64,000 nt of DNA from CAXSBR01 sp964236495 (GTDB lineage Bacteria; Actinomycetota; Actinomycetes; Mycobacteriales; Jatrophihabitantaceae), in assembly GCA_964236495.1 (NCBI GenBank), contig CAXSBR010000002.1, positions 186,001-250,000 on the forward strand, read 5' to 3'. Both the position numbers and the translations under genes were made by a program. Below, piece by piece: positions 53,309 to 63,500 of the stretch. The first letter of the stretch is position 1, and every line of letters starts with the position of its first letter. The notes below the pieces were generated by a model. It was not told where the DNA came from, did not search any database, and saw nothing but the letters and a program-made list of their open reading frames with translations.

Positions 53309-53947
53309 ATGGCTGAAGCAATGGTGGGCGTCGAGAGCCTGGACTACGTCGAGAACCTGGCAGCCGAGGACGAGGTGCTGGCCAACGCCCGTGCCCGCGG
53401 GCTGGAACTGGGTTGCGTTCCGATCGGGCCGGCCGGTGGTGCGACGCTACGTTTCCTGACCGCGACGCTGGACGCCAAGGCCGTCGTCGAGGTCGGCACC
53501 GGCGCCGGAACGTCGGGGCTGTGGCTGCTGCGTGGCATGCGCAAGGACGGCGTGCTGACGACCGTTGACATCGAGCCCGACCACCAGCGGGTCGCCCGCG
53601 AGACGTTCACCGCCGCCGGGTTTGCGCCGGGACGGTTCCGGCTGATCAACGGTGCCGCGGGTGAGGTACTGCCTCGCCTTACCGACGGCGCCTACGACTT
53701 GGTCTTCGTCGACGCCGACAAGATCGCCTACGGCGACTACTACGAGCAGGCGGTCCGCCTGCTGCGACGGGGCGGCGTGGTCGCCTTCGACAACGCCCTG
53801 CGCGCCGGCCGCGTGGCCGACGAGAACACGCACGATGAGGGCACCGTGGCCGTCCGCGATCTGGTGCGCGCCGTCTACGCCGACGAGCGGTTGGTGCCCA
53901 CACTGCTGCCCGTCGGCGACGGCCTGTTGGTGGCCGTACTGCGCTGA
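53309..53947 (+). CDS. Class I SAM-dependent O-methyltransferase
   Basis: Protein of 212 aa of the catechol/caffeoyl-CoA O-methyltransferase type. VVEVGTGAGTSGLWLLRGM is the SAM-binding motif, DLVFVDADKIAYGDYYEQA carries the metal-binding Asp, and VVAFDNALRAGRVAD completes the site. It is close to Rv1220c by motif and neighbourhood. Natural substrate unknown. Confidence 0.88.
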   Translation: MAEAMVGVESLDYVENLAAEDEVLANARARGLELGCVPIGPAGGATLRFLTATLDAKAVVEVGTGAGTSGLWLLRGMRKDGVLTTVDIEPDHQRVARETFTAAGFAPGRFRLINGAAGEVLPRLTDGAYDLVFVDADKIAYGDYYEQAVRLLRRGGVVAFDNALRAGRVADENTHDEGTVAVRDLVRAVYADERLVPTLLPVGDGLLVAVLR

Positions 53948-53956
53948 GCAGCCGAC

Positions 53957-53976
53957 GTAGCCGCAGCCGCGGCTAC
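53957..53976. terminator. Short hairpin between convergent genes
   Basis: Perfect 8-bp inverted repeat GTAGCCGC/GCGGCTAC with the loop AGCC, ten bases after the O-methyltransferase stop. A further GCGGCTAC copy follows 4 bp later. There is no T tract, so termination is only possible. Confidence 0.35.
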
Positions 53977-54094
53977 AGCCGCGGCTACATCCACGGCCAC
54001 GGCCTCGGCCACTGCCACTGCGCTTCGCGCGTCGGAGCGTCGCTAAAACTGCGATCTGACGACCGCCCGACGCGCACAGTGCAGCTGAGTCCGC

Positions 54095-55030
54095 CTAGCC
54101 GACAGCAGCGGCGGCCTGCATCGCTGTGCACACCGTCGCGACGACCGGGCGACGCAGCGTGACGCTGCGCGCCACCAGTGACAGCGTGCGCGTCATCGCC
54201 GGATCTACCAGCGACGCGACGCGGACACCGTCGACGCCGGCATCCACCGCCAGCGCCGGCAACACCGCTACCCCGTGGCCGGCGGCCACCGCGCTGGTCA
54301 GCAGCAGCATGTCGTCGGTCTCCCAGCGCACCCGCGGTTCGAATCCGGCCGCGCGGCAGGCCGAGCGCACCGCGAAACCGCAGGCCGCGTCGTCGGGCGG
54401 CATCACCCAGTCGCGGTCCTGCAGATCGATCAAGCGCACCGGCGAGCCGGACGCGTCCGGACCTGGCGAACCATCGGCCATGCGGGGCAGTACCGGCAGC
54501 ACCGCCACCAGTGCCTCCACCCGCAGCGCCACGACGTCGACCGAATCTGGTAGCGCGATCGGCTGGTAGGCGTACTCGTCGATCACGGCCAGGTCGACGT
54601 CGTCGGCAAGCAGCAGCTCCATGCTGCGCGCGGGTTCACTCGTGCTCACCTGCAGCGTGATCCCGGGATGCTGCTCGTCGAGCGCGCTGGCGGCAGCGGA
54701 GACGAACTCCAGCGCCGCACTGGCCACCGTGGCCACCCGCACAGTGCCCGCAACGTCGTCGCCCAGGCGGTCAAGGTCGGCGCGGGCAGAGGCGAGCACG
54801 TCGAGGATCTGCCCCGCCCGCTCGCACAGGGCTCGACCGGCCCCGGTGAGCACGACGCCCCGGGAAGACCGGTCGAGCAGAGGCAGGCCGACCTCGCGCT
54901 CGAGCACTGACAACTGCTGGGAGACCGCTGACGGCGTCAGTCCCAGCGAGCGCGCTGCACCCGCGATCGTGCCGCGCCGATCCACCTCATGCAGCAGACG
55001 CAGACGTCCGACGTCCAGTAACGGCTGCAT
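54095..55030 (-). CDS. LysR-family transcriptional regulator
   Basis: Protein of about 311 aa. The N-terminal helix-turn-helix (LLHEVDRRGTIAGAARSLGL, SAVSQQLSVLEREVG) and a type 2 periplasmic-binding effector domain are typical. GGGAG sits seven bases before the ATG at 55030. It is divergent from the lysine dehydrogenase gene across about 110 bp and most likely controls that pathway. Confidence 0.9.
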   Translation of the reverse strand: MQPLLDVGRLRLLHEVDRRGTIAGAARSLGLTPSAVSQQLSVLEREVGLPLLDRSSRGVVLTGAGRALCERAGQILDVLASARADLDRLGDDVAGTVRVATVASAALEFVSAAASALDEQHPGITLQVSTSEPARSMELLLADDVDLAVIDEYAYQPIALPDSVDVVALRVEALVAVLPVLPRMADGSPGPDASGSPVRLIDLQDRDWVMPPDDAACGFAVRSACRAAGFEPRVRWETDDMLLLTSAVAAGHGVAVLPALAVDAGVDGVRVASLVDPAMTRTLSLVARSVTLRRPVVATVCTAMQAAAAVG

Positions 55031-55143
55031 CTCCACGCTCCCGGAAGGATAGGTTTGCTTACGGTATATTGCTTTCCACCATAAGCTGTGCTGAACGCGC
55101 GTCGCTGCGCCAACGACGTCGCAGCCCTTCCGAAAGGCTTCGC

Positions 55144-56247
55144 ATGTCTCGCACCCTGTCCTCGGTCCGCGTGTTCGGCTTGGGCAAGGTAGGTGAGCTG
55201 GTGGCCACCCTGCTCGTCGACGCAGGCTTCGAGGTGCACGCCTACGACGCCCGCGTCCGCGAGGGCCTGCCGTTTCCGGCCGACGCGCTCGATGTCACCG
55301 ATACCGCTGCCCTGGCCGAGGCGCTGACCGGTTCGCACGCAGTGGTGTCCTGCCTTCCTTTCCATCTCAACCTGCCCGTTGCCGAAGCCGCCTTCGCCGC
55401 CGGCGTGCATTACTTCGACCTCACCGAGGACGTGCCCACCACGAACCGGGTCCTCGAACTGGCCCAAAGCAGTCCCCACCGCGTGCTCGCACCGCAGTGC
55501 GGCCTGGCGCCGGGTCTGATCGGCATCGTCGGTGCCTCGCTGGCCGCGCAGTTCTCCTCCATCCGCTCCATCGAACTCAAAGTCGGCGCACTCCCCCGCC
55601 ACCCCACCGGCCTGCTGGGTTACGCGTTCAACTGGTCGGCCGAAGGTGTGGTCAACGAGTACCTCAACGACTGCGAGGTGCTGCGCCACGGCGTGCGGCA
55701 GATGGTGCCGCCGATGACCGAGCACGAGCGGGTGGTGATCGGTGGCATCGAGCTGGAGGCGTCGCTCACCTCCGGCGGACTGGGCACCATGTGCGAGACC
55801 TACAGCGGCCAGGTCGCACGGCTGGACTACAAGACGATGCGCTATCCGGGCCACTTCGAGCTGATGCGCTTCTTCTTCGACGAGCTGAACATGCGCGACC
55901 AGCGCGAGCTCGCCGGCCAGATCCTGGTCGACGCCAAACCGCCCGTCGACGACGACGTCGTCTACCTGCACGCCGCCGTCGAGGGCGTCGCCTCGGGTGT
56001 CGGTGACACCGCGCCCGGGCAGATGTCGCGCAAGCAGTACGTGCGGGCCTACCAGCCACTAGAAATCAACGGCCGCACCTGGCGCGCGATCTCGTGGACC
56101 ACAGCAGCGTCGGCGGCCGCGGTGGTGGAGCTGGTGGCCGACGGTCGGCTGCCCCAGTCGGGCTTCATCAAGCAGGAGTCGATTCCGCTGGCCGACCTGA
56201 TGGACACCAAGAGTGGTTCGCTGTTCGCGGAACTGGGCCGGGTCTGA
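55144..56247 (+). CDS. Saccharopine-dehydrogenase-like L-lysine 6-dehydrogenase
   Basis: Protein of 367 aa. A Rossmann motif VFGLGKVGELVATLLVDAG starts the protein, and GLAPGLIGIVGASLA with VGALPRHPTGLLGYAFNWS are typical of the saccharopine dehydrogenase/lysine 6-dehydrogenase family. It would oxidise L-lysine at the epsilon carbon to aminoadipate semialdehyde with NAD+. The next gene encodes the matching semialdehyde dehydrogenase, which supports this role. The ATG at 55144 is chosen where homology begins. Confidence 0.82.
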   Translation: MSRTLSSVRVFGLGKVGELVATLLVDAGFEVHAYDARVREGLPFPADALDVTDTAALAEALTGSHAVVSCLPFHLNLPVAEAAFAAGVHYFDLTEDVPTTNRVLELAQSSPHRVLAPQCGLAPGLIGIVGASLAAQFSSIRSIELKVGALPRHPTGLLGYAFNWSAEGVVNEYLNDCEVLRHGVRQMVPPMTEHERVVIGGIELEASLTSGGLGTMCETYSGQVARLDYKTMRYPGHFELMRFFFDELNMRDQRELAGQILVDAKPPVDDDVVYLHAAVEGVASGVGDTAPGQMSRKQYVRAYQPLEINGRTWRAISWTTAASAAAVVELVADGRLPQSGFIKQESIPLADLMDTKSGSLFAELGRV

Positions 56248-56344
56248 CGGTCCGATATCGCCGCCCGCCTACCCGCTCGCGGCGCCACTGCTGGCCACCT
56301 GTGGGCTCAGCTTGCCTGATCGACGCTGACAAGTAGGAGATCCG

Positions 56345-57856
56345 ATGACTGAATCAATTGCAGCCCGAGCCCGCGTTCTGCTGGAGCGCGTCGGAGTAGA
56401 TGCAGCGCTGCTCGACGGTGGCACCCTGAGCGCTCGCACACCGATCACTGGCGAGGAGCTCGCCCTCGTGCCTGCCTCCTCGGTGGACGACGTCGCCGAT
56501 GTGGTCGCCGGCGCACAGGCCGCCTTCCTGCAGTGGCGCACTGTGCCCGCGCCGGTCCGCGGCCAGCTGGTCCGCGAACTCGGTGAGCTGCTGCGCGAGC
56601 ACAAGGACGACCTGGGCGAGCTGGTGTCGATCGAGGCGGGCAAGATCCGCTCCGAGGGCCTGGGCGAGGTGCAGGAGATGATCGACATCTGCGACCTCGC
56701 GGTAGGGCTGTCGCGCCAACTGTTCGGTCTGACTATCGCATCCGAGCGGCCGGGCCACCGGATGATGGAGCAGTGGCACCCGCTGGGCGTCGTCGGCGTC
56801 ATCAGCGCGTTCAACTTCCCGGTCGCGGTGTGGTCCTGGAACACCGCGCTGGCCCTGGTGTGCGGCGACGCGGTGGTGTGGAAGCCGTCGGAGAAGACGC
56901 AGCTGACGGCCCTGGCGTGCCAGGCACTGCTGGACGAGGCCGTCCGCCGCTGCGACGCGCCGGCCGGGCTGGCTGCGGTCGTTCGCGGCGGTGCCGAGGT
57001 CGGCGAGGCCCTCGTCGACGACGCCCGGGTGGCGTTGGTGTCTGCCACCGGGTCGACGCGGATGGGCCGGGCCGTCGGTCCCCGCGTCGCGGCCCGGTTC
57101 GGTCGCACGCTGCTCGAACTGGGCGGCAACAACGCCGCGATCGTCGCACCGTCGGCCGATCTTGACCTCACCGTGCGCGGCATCGTCTTCTCAGCGGCGG
57201 GCACAGCCGGCCAGCGCTGCACCAGCCTGCGCCGCGTTCTCGTCCACACTTCGATCGCCGACGACCTGGTCGCGCGGTTGGCCGCTGCCTACGAGTCGCT
57301 TCCGGTCGGCTCGCCGCTGGACACTGGCACGCTGGTCGGCCCGCTGATCGACGCCGGCGCCTACGACGGCTTCGTCACCGCGCTGGAGAAGGCGCAGGCA
57401 GACGGCGGCACGCTGGTGGCCGGCGGAACCCCCGTCGACGTCGGCGGTCCGGACGCCTACTACATTCACCCTGCGATCGTGCGGATGCCGGCGCAGACAT
57501 CAGTGGTGCAGGCCGAGACGTTCGCACCGATCCTCTACCTCCTGACCTATGACGACTTCGAGGAGGCGCTGGCGCTGCACAACGAGGTACCGCAGGGTTT
57601 GTCGTCGTCGATCTTCACCCTCGACGTGCGCGAGGCCGAGCGATTCACCGCCGCCGACGGCTCGGACTGCGGCATCGCCAACGTCAACATCGGCCCGTCG
57701 GGAGCTGAGATCGGCGGCGCGTTCGGTGGCGAGAAGGAGACCGGCGGTGGGCGCGAGTCAGGCTCGGACGCCTGGAAGGCCTACATGCGCCGCTCTACGA
57801 ATACGGTGAACTACTCCACCGAGCTGCCACTCGCCCAGGGCGTCCAGTTCGGCTGA
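56345..57856 (+). CDS. Aminoadipate-semialdehyde (piperideine-6-carboxylate) dehydrogenase
   Basis: Aldehyde dehydrogenase of 503 aa, close to the ALDH7A1/AmaB type. FNFPVAVWSWN, the NAD-binding VSATGSTRMGRAVG, the catalytic Glu in LELGGNNAAIVAP and the catalytic Cys in GQRCTSLRR are present. The C-terminal IGPSGAEIGGAFGGEKETGGGRESG is a hallmark of this subfamily. It converts the product of the upstream lysine dehydrogenase to 2-aminoadipate. Confidence 0.9.
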   Translation: MTESIAARARVLLERVGVDAALLDGGTLSARTPITGEELALVPASSVDDVADVVAGAQAAFLQWRTVPAPVRGQLVRELGELLREHKDDLGELVSIEAGKIRSEGLGEVQEMIDICDLAVGLSRQLFGLTIASERPGHRMMEQWHPLGVVGVISAFNFPVAVWSWNTALALVCGDAVVWKPSEKTQLTALACQALLDEAVRRCDAPAGLAAVVRGGAEVGEALVDDARVALVSATGSTRMGRAVGPRVAARFGRTLLELGGNNAAIVAPSADLDLTVRGIVFSAAGTAGQRCTSLRRVLVHTSIADDLVARLAAAYESLPVGSPLDTGTLVGPLIDAGAYDGFVTALEKAQADGGTLVAGGTPVDVGGPDAYYIHPAIVRMPAQTSVVQAETFAPILYLLTYDDFEEALALHNEVPQGLSSSIFTLDVREAERFTAADGSDCGIANVNIGPSGAEIGGAFGGEKETGGGRESGSDAWKAYMRRSTNTVNYSTELPLAQGVQFG

Positions 57857-57995
57857 CGTCCCAGTCGCCGGCGTCGGCCTGCAGGGCGGGTCCGTGCCGG
57901 CGCCTCGGTGACTCCGCTTTGGGCGGCGCCGGCAGCGCCTCGGTGCCCTCGCTTGTGGCGGCAAAACCGCCGGAGGTCGGGGGTCGGGCAGCAGA
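57857..57995. other. Intergenic stretch with a degenerate 29-bp duplication
   Basis: Two imperfect copies beginning GCGCCTCGGTG and ending near GGCGGC lie at about 57901 and 57931. They are followed by the small palindrome GGCGG-CAAAA-CCGCC at about 57957-57971, which may terminate the pseudogene or the aldehyde dehydrogenase transcript. Confidence 0.4.
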
Positions 57996-58481
57996 TCAGT
58001 GCAGGTCCATATCGCCGTCGGGCATGATTTTGCGGGCCACCGACGTCAGCATCGCGGGACTTCCGGTGTGGTACTGCCACGGCGGACCCTTGAGCAGGAT
58101 CGCCACGGCGTAACGATCGTCGTCGGCGAAGCCGGTCGAGTTGTAATCCGACGACGTCGACCAGTCGTCGTCGTCCTGGCCCCACCCCTGCTTGATCGCA
58201 GCGTCCTCGTCGGCCTGCTTGAGCCCGAAGAACTGGTACGTGCCGTCCGAACCATGGGACTTGGCGCCGTGCATCGCGTTAGACAGCCACGGCCAGACGG
58301 CCGGGTCCTTCTTGACCGCGGAGTAGAAGCGAACCATGCCAACGGGGTGATGTGGGTGTTGCCCCACCAGCCAGATTTTGTCGGCCGGGATCCGACGTCG
58401 TCGATGTCGTAGTGCTTCTCGATCCAGGGAATCAAACTATCTCCGCCGGCCACGCGCGCGTCGCTGGGTAGTTGGAGCACC
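57996..58481 (-). pseudogene. Truncated, frameshifted serine-hydrolase-like gene
   Basis: Two frames join to one protein: GGDSLIPWIEKHYDIDDVGS...GWWGNTHITP continues as VGMVRFYSAVKKDPAVWPWL...GSDGTYQFFGLKQ. The frame change lies in a run of four C on the minus strand (58344-58347); one extra base restores the frame. The joined ~160 residues look like the C-terminal half of actinobacterial beta-lactamase-like serine hydrolases (uncertain). The N-terminal half is missing, replaced by palindromic repeats upstream. A sequencing error could explain the frameshift but not the missing 5' half. Confidence 0.6.
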
Positions 58482-58496
58482 CTCGGTGTCGCCCGG

Positions 58497-58637
58497 TTGT
58501 GGATATCGACCGGCCGTGCAGTCGGTGCCTGCGCGTCCGGTGGATATCCACAAGTAGGCAATCGACCTCGCGTAGCCCGGTTGTGGATATCAACCGGCCG
58601 TGGAGTCGGTGCCTGCGCGTCCCGTGGATATCCACAA
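58497..58637. repeat. Two copies of a 57-bp palindrome-ended element
   Basis: Each copy (58497-58553 and 58581-58637) starts TTGTGGATATC and ends with its exact reverse complement GATATCCACAA, enclosing 35 nearly identical bases. The copies are 84 bp apart in phase and share flanking GCCCGG. Each arm contains TGTGGATAT, one base from the E. coli DnaA box TGTGGATAA. Confidence 0.85.
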
Positions 58638-58732
58638 CTGTGGCAGATCGGCTGGCACAGCGGCTGCGCCTCGGTTCCGGCGCCGCTGGCGGTACCGCCG
58701 GGCGCGCGCTCGGCTGGAACGACCTTCGTGTG

Positions 58733-59326
58733 CTACTGCGGTAGCCGCTTCTTCTGCGGCTGCGGCGTCTCGCCACGAGCCAGCATCGCAACGAAGTCCG
58801 CGATCCGCCGCGCTCGGGTCTCGGCCCGCTTGGCCTCGTTGACGCGGTAGTAGATCGCGAACAGGTTCGTCTTCGTGAGGACGTCGAACATCGCCTGCGC
58901 TCTCGGGTCCGCCGCGACCGCGGCAAGCAGATCGTCGGGCAGCTGCATCGTGGCGGCCCCGGCGTAGGCGCGGTCCACGCGGCCGTCGGCGGAGGCAGCC
59001 GCGAAGGCAGCCTCACCCGCGGCCTGCATCCGTCCCTCGGCCCGCAACCGCGCGATGTGACCGACGTTGCGCGCCGACCACGGACTGCGCGCACGGCGAG
59101 GTGTGAAGCGCTGGAGGTGGCTGCCCTCGTCGCGGCGGGCCACCTGCCCGTCGATCCAGCCGACACACAGCGCCTCGTCCAGCGCGGCCGCGTAGGTCAA
59201 CTGCGTGACGCTGCCACCCTTGTTGTGCAGTACCAGCCATACCCCGGCAGAGGCGGAGTGGTGCTCGGCCAGCCAGACGCGCCAGGCCTGGGCATCGATC
59301 ACGAGCAGTTCAGGCAGTTCGTTCAC
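58733..59326 (-). CDS. YdeI/OmpD-associated family protein
   Basis: Protein of 197 aa. Family signatures are WRVWLAEHHSASAGVWLVLHNKGG, YAAALDEALCVGWIDGQ and FTPRRARSPWSARNV. The C-terminal helical region (FAIYYRVNEAKRAETRARRI) is the usual YdeI tail. The function is unresolved. ATG at 59326. Its neighbours give no hint. Confidence 0.88.
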   Translation of the reverse strand: MNELPELLVIDAQAWRVWLAEHHSASAGVWLVLHNKGGSVTQLTYAAALDEALCVGWIDGQVARRDEGSHLQRFTPRRARSPWSARNVGHIARLRAEGRMQAAGEAAFAAASADGRVDRAYAGAATMQLPDDLLAAVAADPRAQAMFDVLTKTNLFAIYYRVNEAKRAETRARRIADFVAMLARGETPQPQKKRLPQ

Positions 59327-59420
59327 ACCACGCCTCCTGATCAGCTACCCGAACCGACTCGACACGCTGCGAGGTGCGAAGAAACGTCGGACGAGCAGAC
59401 GCCCACGTCGGTGTGCAACG

Positions 59421-60536
59421 TCAGAGGCCGACGCGGCGCGCCGCAAGCTCCAACCGGTCGTCGGGCTGCACGACGGCCAGGCGCAGGAAGCCGCTCGAGA
59501 ACGGACCGTAGAACTCCCCCGGCGAGCTGACGATGCCTGTGCGCTGCGCCAACACGCGCGCGGCCGCCCAGGCGTCGCCGTCGGGAACGGTCACCCAGAG
59601 GTAAAACGCTCCGTCAGGCAGGGAGGCAGGAAGTCCGCACGCGGCCAGGATGTCTATCAGCCGCCGCATCCGATCTAAGTAGCGCTGACGCTGAACACCG
59701 ACATGATCGTCATCGCCGAGGGCCACGACCGCGGCCGCCTGCACCGGCCCAGCCGGCATCAGCCCGGCATGTTTACGGACCTCGCTCAGGTAGTGCACCA
59801 AGTCCGGATCACCGGCGTAGAAGCCGATCCGGGCGCCGGCGAAGTTGTCGCGCTTGCTCAGCGAGTGCAGGGCCAGTACGCCCTGGGTGCCTTGGGCGAG
59901 GATCGTGGCGGGTGCTGCGGCGTAGGTGAATTCCGCGTAGCACTCGTCGGACAGCACAATCACTTGGTGCATACGTCCCCACGCAGCGGCGGCGGCCAGG
60001 TCGTGCAGCTCGCCGGTCGGGTTGGACGGCGAATTGACCCAGACGCACAGCGCCCGCGCGGCGTCGTCGGCAGATATGTCGTCCAGCTCTAGGTAGGGAA
60101 CCGCGCGAACGCCGGCCAGCGTCGCCCCCATCGCATACGTGGGATAGCTGATGGCGGGAAAGAGCACGGTGTCACGATCTGGCATGCGCAGCTTGAGGTA
60201 TTGCGGCGTCGACGCGACGAACTCCTTGCTGCCCACGCAGGCGGCCAGCTCGGTCTTCGGGTCCACCGACACCTCGAAGCGCCGCTGCATCCACTGCGCG
60301 GCCGCCTGCCGCAACGCCGGCGTGCCCGCCGACGGCGGATAGCCGCGGTAGGTGGTGCCGGCACTCAACGCGTCCACGACGGCCTGCGGCGCCGGGTCGC
60401 AGGGCGTCCCGACCGACAGGTCAACTGCGCCGCCCGGGTGCGCGTCGGCCAGCGCGACCAACTCGCCGAGTCGGTCGTAGGGATAGGGCGGCGGGACGAA
60501 GCCGTGCTGCCGGGTCACTGTCTGGGTCACCGTCAT
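59421..60536 (-). CDS. dapC: Succinyldiaminopimelate aminotransferase
   Basis: Class I/II PLP aminotransferase of 371 aa. The N-terminal FVPPPYPYDRLGELVALADAH, WVNSPSNPTGELH, SDECYAEFTY and the PLP-binding lysine in SLSKRDNFAGARIGF are typical of actinobacterial DapC, which acts in lysine/diaminopimelate synthesis. The ATG overlaps the stop of the FAD/Fe-S dehydrogenase gene by 4 bp, an unusual partner for this enzyme. Confidence 0.86.
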   Translation of the reverse strand: MTVTQTVTRQHGFVPPPYPYDRLGELVALADAHPGGAVDLSVGTPCDPAPQAVVDALSAGTTYRGYPPSAGTPALRQAAAQWMQRRFEVSVDPKTELAACVGSKEFVASTPQYLKLRMPDRDTVLFPAISYPTYAMGATLAGVRAVPYLELDDISADDAARALCVWVNSPSNPTGELHDLAAAAAWGRMHQVIVLSDECYAEFTYAAAPATILAQGTQGVLALHSLSKRDNFAGARIGFYAGDPDLVHYLSEVRKHAGLMPAGPVQAAAVVALGDDDHVGVQRQRYLDRMRRLIDILAACGLPASLPDGAFYLWVTVPDGDAWAAARVLAQRTGIVSSPGEFYGPFSSGFLRLAVVQPDDRLELAARRVGL

Positions 60537-63500
60537 GGGGTCCTGCTCCGCTTTCCTCGTTGCACCAACCGGCGTCGAACGAGCCGACGGAAGCCGCCTC
60601 GTTTCGGTGCGTCCTCGTCGACATCGCTGGGATAGGGCACGTCGCGGCTCTGGTCGGCCGGTATCTGAGCCGGCTCCTGCGCCCGGTCCGCGGACAGGTG
60701 CTGGGCCAGCAGCTCCACCAGATGGATGCCGGTGCGCTCGCTAAGCTGCTCGAGCTGAGTGCGACACGAGAAGCCGTCAGCGAGTATTACAGCATCCTCG
60801 TCAGCCGCCCGCACGGCCGGCAGCAGCGCGGTTTCGGCCACGGCGACCGAGACGTCGTAGTGCCCTCGTTCCACGCCAAAGTTGCCCGCCAGCCCACAGC
60901 AGCCACCGACGGCGGTGACGTCGGCACCGGCCGCCCGCAGCAGTTCGGCGTCGGGCGACCAACCCATCACGGCATGGTGGTGGCAGTGCGGCTGCGCCAC
61001 CGCGACCACGCCCGCCAACGACGGTGGCGCCCAGCCGGGGCGTTCGGTGAGCAGTTCGGCGACCGTCTTAAACGACGTGGCCAGTGCTTCTGCGCGCGGA
61101 TCGCCGGGCAGCAGCTCGACTGCGTCCGAGCGCAGCGTCGCCACGCAGGACGGCTCCAAACCGACGACGCGGGTGCCCGCGGTCAGCGCCGGGCCCAGCA
61201 CGTCCAAGGTGTGCCGCAGCTGGCGCCGAGCACCGTCCAACTGCCCGGTGGAGATCCACGTCAGCCCGCAGCATGAGGGCCGATCGGGCAGCTCGACGCG
61301 GTAGCCGGCATCTTCCAGCACGACCACCGCGGCCCTGCCGACGGCCGGAGAGAAGTGGTCGGTGAAGGTGTCGGCCCACAGCAGCAGCCGCTCTCCGTCG
61401 GTGCGTACCGGCCGGGCCTCGAACCAGGACCGGAAGGTCTGCGACGCGAACTGCGGCAGCGGCCGACGCTGGTCGATGCCGCCCACCAGCTTCGCCGCGG
61501 CCGCCAGCGGCGGAACCTTCAACCCCAGATTTACCAGCCGAGGCGCCTTGGCTGCCAGCTTCGCCCACCGCGGCAGCCAGCCCAACAGGTAGTGCGTGGG
61601 CGGTCGCAGCCGGCGCCGATACCGGTGATACAGCATCTCGGCCTTGTAGGTGGCCATGTCCACGCCGGCCGGGCAGTCCGACGCGCAGCCCTTGCAGGAC
61701 AGGCACAGATCGAGGGACTCCTGGACCTCGGCGGATTTCCAGCCGTCGGTGACCAGTGAGCCGTTCACCATCTCCTGTAACACTCGGGCGCGCCCGCGGG
61801 TGGAGTCCTTCTCGTCCTTGGTCGCGAGGTAGGACGGGCACATGACGCCACCGGCAGCCGTGGTGTCGGCGCGGCACTTGCCCACTCCCACACACCGGTG
61901 CACGGCGTCGGTGAAGTTGCCGTTGTCGTTCGGATAGGCGAAGGCAAGCTGGCGGCGCAGCGCGGGGGCGGCCGGCCGGCGCAGGTCAGCGTCCAGCGCG
62001 GCAGGGCGGACGATGACGCCCGGGTTCAGCAGATCGTTCGGGTCGAAGACGTTCTTCACTGCGGCCTGCAGCGCCAGCGCGCGCGGCGAGTACATCAGCT
62101 CCAGCAGCTCGCTGCGGGCGCGCCCGTCGCCGTGTTCGCCCGACATCGAGCCGCCGTGCCGGGCGACCAAAGTCGCCGCGGCGACGACGAAGTCGTGCAT
62201 CCGCCGCCCGGATCGTTCGAGCGGAAAGTCGATGCGCGCGTGCACGCAGCCATCGCCGAAGTGGCCGTAGGCCAGGGTGTCCAGGCCGTGCTCGTCGAGC
62301 AGTGCGAAGAACTCGCGCAGGTAGGCACCCAGGTGCTGCGGTGGAACCGCGGCGTCCTCCCAGCCCGGCCAGGCCGGCGCGCCCGAAGGCGACCGCCCGG
62401 CCAGGCCGGCGCCGTCCTCGCGGATGCGCCACAGTGCGGCCGCCGGTGCTCCGCTGACGACGGTTGCTTCCAGCGCGGCGCCGTCGGCCACCAGCGCGCG
62501 GGCGGCCGCGATCGCCGCGGTGGGCGTCTCACCGGCGACTTCGGCGAACAGCCAGCCTGCACCGCGTGGCAGCGCCGGTATCGCCTGTGCACCACTGCGA
62601 CGCCGGATGACCTCGACGATGCGCCGGTCCAGCCCCTCCAACGCCACCGGCTGGTGCGGCAGTAACGCTGGCACGGCGTCGGCAGCGGCGGCCATGTCGG
62701 GATAGCCCAGCACTGCCAGCGCGGTGGCTGCGGGCGCCCGCACCAGGCGGACCGTCGCCGACGTCATCAGACCCAGCGTGCCTTCGGTGCCCGCCATCGT
62801 CTTGGCCAGGTTGACGCCGTTCTCGGGCAGCAGGTGCTCCAGGGAGTAGCCCGAAACCTGGCGCCCGAACCGGCCGAACTCGGTGCGGATCAGCTCCAAG
62901 TTGGCGTCCACCAGGTCCGCCAGCTCGGCCAGCATCGCGCCGTCGGACCCCGTCGCTGAGCGCAGTCCGTCCCGGCCGTAGCTTCGCGGGCTGACCACAG
63001 TGCCGTCGGCGGTGAGCATGTCCAGCGCGTAGACGTTGTCGGCGGTCCGGCCATAGGCCAGCGCCCGGGATCCACAGGCATTGTTGCCGATCATGCCGCC
63101 CAGGGTGCACCGGGCGTGCGTCGACGGATCCGGACCGAACCTCAGTCCGAACGGCGCGGCTTGCCGCTGCAGATCATCGAGGATGACACCGGGCTCCACC
63201 ACAGCGGTCTCGGTGTCGGGGTGGATAGCCTGCACCCGGTTCAGGTGCTGGGCGAAGTCGAGCACGACGCCGGTGGACATTGCGTTGCCCGCGACCGATG
63301 TTCCGCCGCCGCGGGCGGTCAGCGGCGCGCCCAGCGTGCGGCAGACCGCCAACGTTGCTGCCACCTCGTCGCGATGACGCGGAAAGACGACGACCTGCGG
63401 GACGACGCGGTAGTTCGAAGCGTCGGTGGAGTACTCCGCGCGTCGACGGGTGCTGGCGTCGACCTCGGCCACGCCGGCCCGGCGCAGTGCCGCGGCGATC

